20,117 nucleotides of DNA, taken from NCBI GenBank assembly GCA_900551335.1, contig URVO01000003.1:1-20117 (forward strand), in the 5' to 3' direction. The translations under genes were made by a program, and so were the position numbers. Under the pieces are notes generated by a model. That model was not told where the DNA came from and made no database searches. It saw only the letters and a list, made by a program, of their open reading frames with translations. This document shows, piece after piece, positions 1 to 7,229 of the stretch; the first letter of the stretch is position 1; the number at the start of each line of letters is the position of its first letter. This DNA is from an uncultured Phascolarctobacterium sp. GTDB taxonomy: Bacteria > Bacillota > Negativicutes > Acidaminococcales > Acidaminococcaceae.

Positions 1-1
1 G

Positions 2-271
2 TGGCTGGTGCGTTCTAATAGGGAAGCAGGCGATGGCTTTGCCGATATAATAGTAGAAACCGATGATCCTGATGCCGGACTTGTTATTGAGCTGAAGAGC
101 GTTAGCGGAATTACGGAGCTGGACAGCGCGTGCGCGAGAGCTTTGCAGCAGATACATGAGCGCCATTATGACGAATATTTGCGTGATGAGGGGCGCGAGG
201 ATATTTGGGTGTATGGCATTGCCTTTTATAAGAAAAGGTGCAGAGTTATGGCAGAGAGGTTAGAAGGATGA
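2..271 (+). CDS. C-terminal fragment of a DUF1703-type PD-(D/E)XK nuclease / AAA-ATPase-like protein
   Basis: The reading frame is open from base 2 and has no initiation region, so this is the 3' end of a gene that starts outside the window. About 89 residues are visible. They carry a PD-(D/E)XK-like core: the Asp of GDGFADI followed by the strand motif VIELK. After this come a helix with ALQQI and the closing YGIAFYKKRC strand typical of the DUF1703 (PDDEXK_9) C-terminus. In the family this domain follows an N-terminal AAA-ATPase-like domain, which is not visible here. Such proteins often exist in many copies per genome and their role is not established. The TGA stop overlaps the ATG of the LysR gene (ATGA at 268-271), so the two may be translationally coupled. 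The family call is fairly firm; function is unknown. Confidence 0.8.
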   Translation, partial: WLVRSNREAGDGFADIIVETDDPDAGLVIELKSVSGITELDSACARALQQIHERHYDEYLRDEGREDIWVYGIAFYKKRCRVMAERLEG

Positions 272-1149
272 ATATACAAGTTTACCAGTCTTTTTTAACT
301 GTTGTACAGTGCCGCAGCTTTACGCAGGCGGCTAAGTACCTGAATTTTTCGCAGCCGACAATCAGCAATCATATAACTGCCCTGGAGGAGGAGTACGGCG
401 TTATTCTTTTCACTAGAGATGGTAAGAACGTTTATCTGACGCAGGCGGGCAAAAACTTTGTGCCGATAGCGCAGCAGCTGCTGAACGACTATCAGATGAG
501 CCAGGAGTCTATGCGCCAGTTTCAAAAAAACAAGTACAGTTTGAAGATTGGCGTTTCTACGCAGGCTATCAACATCTATATGCTACCGGTGCTTTTGCAG
601 ATTAAAAAGGAATTCCCGGAGCTTGATATAGAGGTCAACCGTTGTATGACTGTCGAATCAACATTAGAAGATGCTTTTGTGAAGAAGCTTTATGACTTCG
701 TCTTTGTGCATATTGACGTGCAGCCTCTATACACGAAGCGCGTACAGCTTTGGAATCAGCCAATGGTGTTTGTTACATCTAGAGAGCTGTATGATGCTAT
801 GCAGCAGAATGATGATATTTACGAGTATCCGTTTATCGCTTATCCGGAAACCGAGGTATATTACAAGCATTTGAAGAGCAGGGTGGAATTTTCCCGCCTG
901 AAGAACTTTTTGACCTTTAGCGATTCGGAATCAGTGCTGCACGCTGTGAAGCAAAATCTTGGCGTTGCTTTGACGCCGAGGATTAAGGTGGAACGTGATT
1001 TGCTGGAAGGTAATTTGGTAGAGTTTCCGCCAAGCTATTCAGGGAATATGCCGATTTCTGTCTTATATGATTATGAATTTAATTTTACCTTGCCGAGCAA
1101 GCGCTTTTTGGAGCTGCTGCGTGCTTCCAAAGAGCGGATAAGAGATTGA
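268..1149 (+). CDS. LysR-type transcriptional regulator
   Basis: A 293-residue protein of normal LysR length. Residues about 1-60 form the winged helix-turn-helix: SFTQAAKYLNFSQPTISNHI (17-36) followed by LEEEYGVILFTRDG, which is the standard LTTR pattern. The rest (about 90-290) fits the periplasmic-binding-like effector domain. I chose ATG 268 because AGAGAGG at 253-259 is a good ribosome site and the family motif begins there; an upstream in-frame start at 238 would add ten residues without a better site. The ATG overlaps the stop of the preceding nuclease fragment. The next genes on the same strand are an NhaC-type antiporter and an isoaspartyl dipeptidase, so these are the likely targets (inference). 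A perfect T-N11-A dyad lies just after the stop. The inducer cannot be read from the sequence. Confidence 0.93.
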   Translation: MNIQVYQSFLTVVQCRSFTQAAKYLNFSQPTISNHITALEEEYGVILFTRDGKNVYLTQAGKNFVPIAQQLLNDYQMSQESMRQFQKNKYSLKIGVSTQAINIYMLPVLLQIKKEFPELDIEVNRCMTVESTLEDAFVKKLYDFVFVHIDVQPLYTKRVQLWNQPMVFVTSRELYDAMQQNDDIYEYPFIAYPETEVYYKHLKSRVEFSRLKNFLTFSDSESVLHAVKQNLGVALTPRIKVERDLLEGNLVEFPPSYSGNMPISVLYDYEFNFTLPSKRFLELLRASKERIRD

Positions 1150-1157
1150 TTCAGTAT

Positions 1158-1174
1158 GATAAGAATATCTTATC
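1158..1174. promoter_or_regulatory. Candidate LysR-family binding dyad
   Basis: GATAAGA-ATA-TCTTATC is a perfect 7-bp inverted repeat around a 3-nt centre. It contains T-N11-A and also matches ATA-N9-TAT, the classical LTTR box shape. It starts 9 nt after the LysR stop codon. GATAA half-sites recur at 1300-1305 and 1323-1328, nearer to the antiporter gene. Binding by the adjacent regulator is inferred. Confidence 0.5.
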
Positions 1175-1216
1175 GAATTTAAGGAATCATAGAATAATAC
1201 TTATGGAAAAATTTTT

Positions 1217-1256
1217 GAAGAGCATTGACGGAATCCAGGTCAATGTTCTTTTTTTT
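1217..1256 (+). terminator. Rho-independent terminator after the LysR gene
   Basis: Arms GAAGAGCATTGAC (1217-1229) and GTCAATGTTCTTT (1239-1251) pair almost fully, with one G-T wobble and one outer mismatch, around a 9-nt loop. The 3' arm runs into a stretch of eight T. It separates the LysR gene from the antiporter gene, which therefore probably has its own promoter. Confidence 0.8.
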
Positions 1257-1388
1257 AGTACGAAATAAAGAATAAAGGGCAAATGTACTATATTTGTAGG
1301 ATAAGTAATGTATCCGACGTGGGATAACAGTGAATGTTTTCTTTTTGTATACAAGAAAAACTCTAATAAGTGTTTCTTTGCTGAACTA

Positions 1389-1417
1389 TTGTAAAAACAC
1401 TGAGATGATGATAAAAT
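1389..1417 (+). promoter_or_regulatory. Possible promoter for the antiporter-dipeptidase pair
   Basis: TTGTAA (1389-1394) and TAAAAT (1412-1417) are separated by 17 nt, a plausible vegetative sigma factor pairing about 65 nt upstream of the antiporter start. The region is AT-rich, so chance matches are likely. An imperfect palindrome centred on GTATAC (1347-1352) and a 7-bp inverted repeat (AGTGTTT 1369-1375 with AAACACT 1395-1401) lie across it and could be operators. I saw no known riboswitch in the rest of the 1150-1482 gap. Confidence 0.35.
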
Positions 1418-1482
1418 TTTTTTGTAGCTTGTGCAACGTAAATCAAAAGACTGGCTGTAAAGCTGGCAGAAAAGAGGTTATT

Positions 1483-2934
1483 ATGTCAAAGGATATGCAA
1501 AAAAATGAAGAAACAAAGGCTAGACGAATGCCTACCTTTGCGGAGTCGATTACTCCTATTATTGCGATGATGGTTATTCAGACCGTAGGCAAGGGCTATT
1601 TGGGCTATGCAACAGAGCCGCTGCTGCTTTTGGTGGCTGCGATAGCTGCTATTATCGCTTTCCGCGTGGGCGTTACCTGGGATGAGATGATGGACGAAAT
1701 TTGTCAAAAGATTGCTAAGGGCATGCCGGCAATTCTGATTTTGACCTGTGTTGGTGCGCTTGTTGGCACCTGGATGGCTGCAGGCACTATTCCTATGATG
1801 ATTTATTATGGCGTGCAGATTGTCAGCCCGACGTTTATGCTGGTGACGGCGTTCCTGATTACAGCAGTTGTCTCTATTGTAACAGGCACCTCTTGGGGTT
1901 CTGTTGCTACGATGGGCGTAGCACTAATGGGCATTGCCAGCACGATTGGCGTAAGCCTGCCTGCTACAGCCGGTGCTGTTATCGCAGGCTCCTATTTTGG
2001 TGATAAAATTTCTCCGCTGTCTGATACAACGAACCTTGCACCTGTTGCAGCAGGTTCCAAGCTGTATGAGCACATTGGTCATATGTTCTGGACGACCATT
2101 CCGGCAACAATTATTTCTTTAGTGGTTTATGCCTTCGTTGGCTTCCAGAATAGCGGCAGCAATGATGTTTCCTCAGAGTCTGTTAATACGATGTTAACTC
2201 AGCTCGAGTCCATGTATAATTTTAATATCCTGCTGTTACTGCCGGTTATTTTGATTCTGGCAGGCTCTATTTTGAAAAAACCGACGCTGCCGGTAATGAT
2301 GGGTTCCACCGTACTGGCTGGCATCGAAGCGCTGCTGTTTCAGACCATAAGTCTGAAGGATTTGCTGCAGGCTACTGTTAAAGGCTTCAAAATCACGATG
2401 ATTGCTCATCCTGGTTTCGATCCGGCGACTGCTGCGCCGCAGATTGTGAAGCTGCTGAACCGTGGCGGTATGGCAGAGATTATGGGTACGACTCTGCTGG
2501 TATTCTGTGCGTTCTGCTTTGCCGGCATTATGAGTAAGGCTGGCTGTCTGGAGGTTGTGCTGCAAAAAATTCTGGGCTTTGCAAAATCTACTGGTGATTT
2601 GATTGCTTCCACTGTTGCGTCCTGCCTGACGATGGCTTTATGCACAGGTAACTCTTATCTGGCTATTCTGATTCCTGGTGAAATGTTCCGTGATGCTTAT
2701 AAGGCAAGAGGTCTGGCGGCGAAGAACCTTTCGCGTACTCTGGAGGATGCCGGTACGGTGTTCGTACCGTTGATTCCTTGGTCTGCTGCCGGCGCTTATA
2801 TGGCTGCTTGCACTGGCGTAGATACTTTGGAATATGCTCCGTGGGCTATTTTGTGTTACACTGGCTTTATAATTGCTATTTTCTACGGCTATACCGGCAT
2901 TGGTATTACCAAGCTGGAGGATGAGAAGAAATAA
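1483..2934 (+). CDS. NhaC-family Na+/H+ antiporter-type membrane transporter
   Basis: A 483-residue polytopic membrane protein with about ten or more hydrophobic segments. Family signatures are TGTSWGS (134-140) and GDKISPLSDTTNLAP (173-187), plus TGNSYLAILIPGEMF near the C-terminus, all diagnostic of the NhaC group of the ion transporter superfamily. I chose ATG 1483 because AAAGAGG (1471-1477) lies 5 nt upstream and the N-terminus MSKDMQ leads into the conserved PTFAESITPIIAM segment. The open frame extends to 1330, but that extension has no ribosome site and no family similarity. NhaC members include Na+/H+ exchangers and malate/lactate-type antiporters, so the substrate is open. The coupling to an isoaspartyl dipeptidase 36 nt downstream makes import of a peptide or acidic metabolite a reasonable alternative to simple ion exchange. 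Confidence 0.9.
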   Translation: MSKDMQKNEETKARRMPTFAESITPIIAMMVIQTVGKGYLGYATEPLLLLVAAIAAIIAFRVGVTWDEMMDEICQKIAKGMPAILILTCVGALVGTWMAAGTIPMMIYYGVQIVSPTFMLVTAFLITAVVSIVTGTSWGSVATMGVALMGIASTIGVSLPATAGAVIAGSYFGDKISPLSDTTNLAPVAAGSKLYEHIGHMFWTTIPATIISLVVYAFVGFQNSGSNDVSSESVNTMLTQLESMYNFNILLLLPVILILAGSILKKPTLPVMMGSTVLAGIEALLFQTISLKDLLQATVKGFKITMIAHPGFDPATAAPQIVKLLNRGGMAEIMGTTLLVFCAFCFAGIMSKAGCLEVVLQKILGFAKSTGDLIASTVASCLTMALCTGNSYLAILIPGEMFRDAYKARGLAAKNLSRTLEDAGTVFVPLIPWSAAGAYMAACTGVDTLEYAPWAILCYTGFIIAIFYGYTGIGITKLEDEKK

Positions 2935-2970
2935 GCCGTCGAGCTAAAATAACGTTTTGTGAAAGGTAAA

Positions 2971-4140
2971 GTGAAGAATTTGATTAAGCTGATAAAAAAT
3001 GCAGAGATTTATGCGCCTAAGTATTTAGGTAAAAAAGATGTTTTGGTTATTGCCGATAAGATTGTACGTATTGAGGATCATATCGATGGCTATGACAATG
3101 TGCCTGAGGTAGAGGTTTTTGACTTCAGCGGCAAAAAGCTGTTGCCCGGTTATATTGATATCCACATGCATATCACCGGTGGCGGTGGCGAGCAAGGTCC
3201 TGCTTCCCGCGTTCCGGAGGCAATGCTCAGCCAGATTACTAGCTGCGGTATTACGACTGTAGTGGGCCTTTTGGGTACAGATGGCATCACTAGGAGCGTA
3301 GAGAATCTGGTGGCTAAGGCTCGCGCTTTGACGGAGGAGGGCATTACGGCGTACTGCCTGACCGGCGCGTATGGCATTCCCTCTACTACAATTACCGGCT
3401 CTGTGGAAAAGGACATTATGATGGTGCCGCCGATTATTGGCACGAAGATTGCTGTTTCTGATCATCGCAGCTCTAATCCGCAGGGACCTGAGCTGATTGC
3501 AGTCGCTTCGGCCACTCGTCGTGGCGGTCTGCTGGCAAATGTTGCCGGTCTGGTAACGATGCATATGGGTTCCGGCGTGGGCAAGCTTGATCCCTTGTTC
3601 TACGCACTGGATCATTCCGATATTCCTGCAAAAAATTTCCTGCCTACGCATATGCTGCGCACGCAGGAGCTTATGGAGGAAGGCGCTAAGCTGGTACGCC
3701 GTGGCGGTTATTTTGATATGACGGCTGGCAGTACTGATGAGGATATGGAAATTGGCGCAGAGAAAATTATGGAGCTTCTTAGCTGGGAAGGCATGAGCAC
3801 TGAGCATCTGACGCTGAGCAGTGATGCGTTTGGCTCTCAGCCAAAATTTAATGAGCAGGGTGAGTGCATTGGCTTGACCTACTGTTCTCCGAAATATCTG
3901 CATCTGACGATCAAGAGCCTTGTGCGCAGAGGTCTGCCTTTGGAGGACGCAATTAAGCTTTTGACCTCCACTCCGGCAGAGCTGCTTGGCAAGCCTGGCG
4001 TTAAGGGCTGTGTAGCAGAGGGCGCTGATGCTGATTTGCTGGTATTAGATGAGAATCTTGATATTGACAGCCTGTTTGCTAAAGGTCAGACAGCAATTTT
4101 AAATAAAGAAATTACTCTCAAGGGCCGTTTTGAATATTAA
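2971..4140 (+). CDS. iadA: Isoaspartyl dipeptidase (beta-aspartyl peptidase), IadA type
   Basis: An amidohydrolase-superfamily zinc enzyme expected to cleave beta-aspartyl dipeptides formed by isoaspartate damage or from branched storage peptides. With GTG 2971 as start it has 389 residues, the usual length. All metal ligands of the family can be placed: His65 and His67 in PGYIDIHMH, Glu74 in GGGGE, the carboxylated Lys147 in TGSVEKD, His198 in MHMG, His227 in LPTHM, and Asp285 in LSSDAFGSQP. The start is uncertain. GAAAGG at 2961-2966 precedes GTG 2971 by only 4 nt; GTG 2959 lacks a ribosome site, and TTG 2980 would be 13 nt away. It probably shares a transcript with the upstream antiporter. 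In E. coli, iadA likewise sits with a LysR gene (yjiE) and membrane proteins (yjiGH), which supports a common uptake-and-cleavage role. Confidence 0.93.
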   Translation: MKNLIKLIKNAEIYAPKYLGKKDVLVIADKIVRIEDHIDGYDNVPEVEVFDFSGKKLLPGYIDIHMHITGGGGEQGPASRVPEAMLSQITSCGITTVVGLLGTDGITRSVENLVAKARALTEEGITAYCLTGAYGIPSTTITGSVEKDIMMVPPIIGTKIAVSDHRSSNPQGPELIAVASATRRGGLLANVAGLVTMHMGSGVGKLDPLFYALDHSDIPAKNFLPTHMLRTQELMEEGAKLVRRGGYFDMTAGSTDEDMEIGAEKIMELLSWEGMSTEHLTLSSDAFGSQPKFNEQGECIGLTYCSPKYLHLTIKSLVRRGLPLEDAIKLLTSTPAELLGKPGVKGCVAEGADADLLVLDENLDIDSLFAKGQTAILNKEITLKGRFEY

Positions 4141-4175
4141 TATTACTATAACTAAATAGTCCCCACAAAATTTAA

Positions 4176-4224
4176 GGATTCCGCAGCTCACCTGATGCAG
4201 GTGGCCTAGCGGAATCCCTTTTTA
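4176..4224 (+). terminator. Rho-independent terminator after iadA
   Basis: GGATTCCGC (4176-4184) pairs perfectly with GCGGAATCC (4209-4217). A second perfect hairpin, CACCT-GATGC-AGGTG (4189-4203), is nested inside, and a T-rich tract follows. This strong composite stem ends the antiporter-iadA transcript. Confidence 0.88.
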
Positions 4225-4260
4225 TTGCTTATTTTGCCGGATTTTAGTAGTTTTTTGCTG

Positions 4261-4308
4261 CGCCCTACCCAAATTTACGTGTTTGAGTGGGGTGCTTTTG
4301 CTTTTTTT
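4261..4308 (+). terminator. Second terminator hairpin, copy A of a repeated element
   Basis: CGCCCTACCCAAA (4261-4273) pairs with TTTGAGTGGGGTG (4282-4294) with one C-A mismatch and some G-T wobbles, followed by two T tracts. The 34-nt core is nearly the same as the terminator at 8357-8390 (29 of 34 bases). It sits between iadA and the exported-protein block, about 37 nt after the previous terminator. A TAGAAT hexamer at 4313-4318 could be a -10 box for the next gene, but I see no matching -35. The rest of the 4141-4373 gap shows nothing else. Confidence 0.7.
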
Positions 4309-4373
4309 ACGCTAGAATATAGCCAAGAGATGAGCTGGTTGGGACGCAGCCGGTTGGAAGTGGAGGGATAGAT

Positions 4374-5192
4374 GTGAAAAAGAATTTATTGCTAGGCACT
4401 GCGCTTGGACTTGCGCTGCTTGCCAATACGGCTTTTGCTATTAGTGCAGATTATCTTTCCGGCGAGCTGGAAGCTAATCCTCGCTATCCCTATGAAACAT
4501 ATTGCAACGCAGCTGATGTTAACGTAAGGTCAGAGGCCAATACTGACTGCGACGTTGTTACGATGCTGCAAAACGGAGATAAATTTTATGTAAGAAAGGT
4601 TTTTTATGTGGCTGGCAACGAATATGTATGGCTGTACGGAAGCACGGAGAGGGGACAAAGAGGCTATATGGCAAGCCAGTATTTGAGCGCTGAACCGGAG
4701 GCCGCAAGTATAGCTGGTCGCTTTAAGGCAGCGCTGGAATCAGAGCTTATCTGGAATCCTGCAGATTATGCTGCTTATTCCGGCTACAAGATGGGACCTG
4801 TTGAGCCGGCTCCGGAGATTAAGCGTTCCTTTGACGTAAGAAAGGTGCGCGTCGGCCCACGAGAGTTTCTGTTATATGAAGCAGCTGACAAGACCTTTGA
4901 GGTAGTGATTAACAGGATTCCCGGTGATATTGCCGGCTATGCAGTGGGACAGTATTTTGATGTTAGCGATTATAAGACATTGAATTCTCGTTTTTCAATG
5001 CTTGGCTGGAATGAGGCGCCGGTTGATGCACCGGATGATGAGCCTGGACAGAAAATTTATGGCTGGCAGAAAAGCAAAATGGATGCCGATGGCTTTGACA
5101 GGCTGGAGAATGGCTTCTATATCACCGTGAATGATAAGAGGATAATCGAAAAAATTTCTTACGCTGTTTATAATCAGTCGGTTTTTAATTAG
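4374..5192 (+). CDS. Secreted bacterial SH3-domain (SH3b) protein
   Basis: A 272-residue exported protein. Residues 1-22 form a signal peptide (KKN, hydrophobic core, then TAFA as cleavage site). Residues about 42-105 match an SH3b domain: AADVNVRSEANTDCDVV with the NVRS core, QNGDKFYV, then GYMASQYL at the end. Such domains often bind peptidoglycan or cell-wall peptides. The remaining part (about 112-272) is not recognised. The start is GTG 4374, supported by GGAGGG (4362-4367) 6 nt upstream; the ATG at 4372 is out of frame. It is the first of four same-strand genes whose products all carry export signals, and the next start is only about 10 nt after its stop, so they are probably cotranscribed. 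No catalytic motif is visible. Confidence 0.82.
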   Translation: MKKNLLLGTALGLALLANTAFAISADYLSGELEANPRYPYETYCNAADVNVRSEANTDCDVVTMLQNGDKFYVRKVFYVAGNEYVWLYGSTERGQRGYMASQYLSAEPEAASIAGRFKAALESELIWNPADYAAYSGYKMGPVEPAPEIKRSFDVRKVRVGPREFLLYEAADKTFEVVINRIPGDIAGYAVGQYFDVSDYKTLNSRFSMLGWNEAPVDAPDDEPGQKIYGWQKSKMDADGFDRLENGFYITVNDKRIIEKISYAVYNQSVFN

Positions 5193-5201
5193 AAGGCAGT
5201 G

Positions 5202-5999
5202 ATGAAGATGCTGAATAAAATTTGGCAAAGGCTTTTAGTGAGTACACTGCTGCTGCTCGGACTGGCAGCGGCGGTGGAGGCGGCAGATGTTTATGTTATG
5301 CCTCGCAACAGTGAGGGCGTCAAGGGAACGGCGTATGTCTATAGGACGCCACGCGGAAGCTTTATGTATCTTGTGAGCAGCTATGGCGAAGGAGCAAGTC
5401 CACGCGAACGTTGGGAGCTGTATTCTGCTGGCAAGCTTGAGGTGGAGCAGAACGCTGATGGCAGCCTGACGCGAACTTTCTTCGTGACCTATGCTTCGAG
5501 TCTGCAAAATGGCTATGGCTTTAATTATCGCCATGGCAATCTTTATCCGATTGAGGTGGAGCAGGAGAAGCTTCCGGCGGGCGCGACGCTGGAGGGCGAG
5601 ATGGGCGCTATGCTCGGCGAGGGCTGGACGCTTGGCGCAGCCAAAACTCTTGATAAATATGTGGAGGCACCGCCTGATGGTAAGTACAGCTTCCTTTACA
5701 ACGACGATGCTGACGACCATGACGCATTCTCTGATACCATGGCTATAGGCTACTTTAAATATTTCGTTTTTAATCAAGAGGATTTGAGCGGTGAGGACAG
5801 CAGAAGCTACAGCACCTGGCGTATTGGCGAGGAAAAGAGCCGCTATGCCGATATTCCGCAGGCTTTTGATTATATTCAGGTAACAGTCTATGGTGAGCCT
5901 GGCGAGGGCTATTATCTGCTGGAGGATCATGGACGCTTGATTTATCGGATTAATGAGGACAAGAGCACGACTAAATTATTTGACGAGCTGAGCTTTTGA
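5202..5999 (+). CDS. Secreted protein of unknown function
   Basis: I do not recognise this family. The 265-residue product starts with a signal peptide (MKMLNKIWQRLL, a Leu/Ala core, and cleavage probably near AVEAA). The mature part is rich in aromatic and acidic residues with many predicted beta strands, has an acidic stretch NDDADDHDAF near the middle, and has no cysteine in the mature region and no transmembrane segment after the signal. ATG 5202 is preferred because AGAAGG (5191-5196) lies 5 nt upstream; GTG 5199 is possible. It follows the SH3b gene by 9 nt and precedes the lipoprotein gene by 27 nt, so all three are probably one transcript. A surface or envelope role is inferred only from export and neighbours. 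Confidence 0.75.
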   Translation: MKMLNKIWQRLLVSTLLLLGLAAAVEAADVYVMPRNSEGVKGTAYVYRTPRGSFMYLVSSYGEGASPRERWELYSAGKLEVEQNADGSLTRTFFVTYASSLQNGYGFNYRHGNLYPIEVEQEKLPAGATLEGEMGAMLGEGWTLGAAKTLDKYVEAPPDGKYSFLYNDDADDHDAFSDTMAIGYFKYFVFNQEDLSGEDSRSYSTWRIGEEKSRYADIPQAFDYIQVTVYGEPGEGYYLLEDHGRLIYRINEDKSTTKLFDELSF

Positions 6000-6026
6000 T
6001 TTTGGCTTGGGAAAGGAGATGGCGTG

Positions 6027-7166
6027 ATGAGGTGTAAGCTGGTTAAAGGCGTGCTGCTGACACTGCTGGCCGCCACGCTGCTTGGCTGTGGCGCAGAGAA
6101 GAAGGCGGCCGCACCGCAGGCAGAGGTGCCGAAGGCGGAGGCGGCAGCAGCCGCTGCAGCTATTGTCAAGGTGCCTGCCTATGAGCTGGGATATGCAAAT
6201 ATTGTAGATGGCATCTACGATTTTTTGGCTAATGGCAATGCAGAACGCTTGCCACAGCAGGGTACAACGGGCATCTACGAGCTGCGCGATCATTTTAATG
6301 CCGACGAGGCCGTAAAGCATCTTGGCTATACGCTGCTGGACATCAATAATGACAAGGTGCCGGAGCTGATTTTAGCTTTCAATAATAATGAAAAAAGAGG
6401 CAAGGGCTATTATGGCAAGGAGCTGTATGCTGTCTATACCTTTGTGGAAGGACAGGTGAAATTTGTTGATGAGGGCTGGGCGCGTAGCAGTCTGGAGCTG
6501 CAGCCTGATGGCACGCTGCTGACGCGAGGCAATATCAGCAATGCAGAATATCTGCTGGCCGTGCATGATTTGCTGAAGGATGGCAGCACTAGATGCCTGA
6601 GACTGTACTTCACCAAAGCGCAGGAGGGAGCTGGCGGACTCGAGGTTTATCGCAGCAGTGACGGCAGAGCGTTTACAAGTGCTTCGGAGAGAATGCAGAT
6701 GACGGCAGACGAATTCTTTGAAATGGGCAGTGAGCTTTCCAGCTATAGCACAGAGGTGGAGCTGCTGCCGCTGCATGAATATAAGCAGAGAGGCTCCAAG
6801 TTCAAGGGATTGGCAATGCCATACCTGCATATCATGGGCGTGCATGAGCTGCAGGATCCCCAGGCAGACCTTTCCGGCTATGAGCAGGTTTCGGTGCCTG
6901 ATCCGTTTAAGGGAGCAGAGGTTTTGTTCCGCACCAATGCTGAGCTGCAGGACTTCCAGCTGCTTGACCTGCAGGGAGATGCGAGCAGGGTTCTCTACAG
7001 CAAGGAGAGACTGCAGGCAGGCGCTAAGCTGTACCTGCATCTGAGCAGCTTCGAAACTATTCCCAAGAACGGTATTGCCTTCAAGGATGACGCTGGCAGC
7101 TTGCGCAAGTTTGCTATCTGCGCCAGCGGCAGAGATGGCAGTATTTATTTGCACGAGATTGATTAA
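6027..7166 (+). CDS. Lipoprotein of unknown function with a DxNxD-type repeat-like motif
   Basis: A 379-residue product with a type II signal peptide. The lipobox LLGC places the lipidated cysteine at residue 21, followed by an Ala/Glu/Lys/Pro-rich linker (about 22-50), as is common for proteins standing off the membrane. Residues 105-116 read DINNDKVPELIL, resembling the calcium-loop motif (DxDxDGxxEL) of FG-GAP/VCBS-like and other secreted proteins; only one copy is clear. The remainder is unrecognised. ATG 6027 is chosen because AAAGGAG (6012-6018) lies 8 nt upstream; GTG 6024 is possible. It is the third member of the exported-protein block. The nucleoside hydrolase follows after 63 nt. 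Anchoring to the outer face of the membrane is a firm prediction; function is open. Confidence 0.78.
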   Translation: MRCKLVKGVLLTLLAATLLGCGAEKKAAAPQAEVPKAEAAAAAAAIVKVPAYELGYANIVDGIYDFLANGNAERLPQQGTTGIYELRDHFNADEAVKHLGYTLLDINNDKVPELILAFNNNEKRGKGYYGKELYAVYTFVEGQVKFVDEGWARSSLELQPDGTLLTRGNISNAEYLLAVHDLLKDGSTRCLRLYFTKAQEGAGGLEVYRSSDGRAFTSASERMQMTADEFFEMGSELSSYSTEVELLPLHEYKQRGSKFKGLAMPYLHIMGVHELQDPQADLSGYEQVSVPDPFKGAEVLFRTNAELQDFQLLDLQGDASRVLYSKERLQAGAKLYLHLSSFETIPKNGIAFKDDAGSLRKFAICASGRDGSIYLHEID

Positions 7167-7179
7167 GTCAATAAATTTT

Positions 7180-7217
7180 CTTCACTGCGTGTGAAGGTTA
7201 AGCCTTTAGGCGAAAGG
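7180..7217 (+). other. Two small hairpins before the nucleoside hydrolase, the second covering its ribosome site
   Basis: CTTCAC-TGCGT-GTGAAG (7180-7196) is a perfect 6-bp hairpin. CCTTT (7203-7207) can pair with AAAGG (7213-7217), the first half of the AAAGGAGG ribosome site. This could lower or tune translation of the next gene. The stems are short, so the effect is uncertain. Confidence 0.35.
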
Positions 7218-7229
7218 AGGTCGAAGATA

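Noticed and set aside
1330..1482. In-frame upstream extension of the antiporter gene by 51 codons
   Set aside because: It has no ribosome site, its composition is AT-rich intergenic, and it lies over likely promoter elements; ATG 1483 has AAAGAGG at proper distance.
1150..1482. Ion-responsive riboswitch before the NhaC-type gene
   Set aside because: No known sodium, lithium or similar riboswitch core could be recognised; only short inverted repeats are present.
3025..3903. Long minus-strand open frame of 292 codons inside iadA
   Set aside because: It is an antisense shadow of a well-conserved enzyme gene, with no family features and no ribosome site.
4298..4318. Promoter for the exported block using TAGAAT at 4313-4318
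   Set aside because: No -35 hexamer lies at 16 to 18 nt; the T-run and G-rich hairpin arm occupy that position, so the call was not made.
4372..4374. ATG just before the SH3b protein start
   Set aside because: It is out of frame with the signal peptide; GTG 4374 with GGAGGG at 6 nt fits the reading frame.
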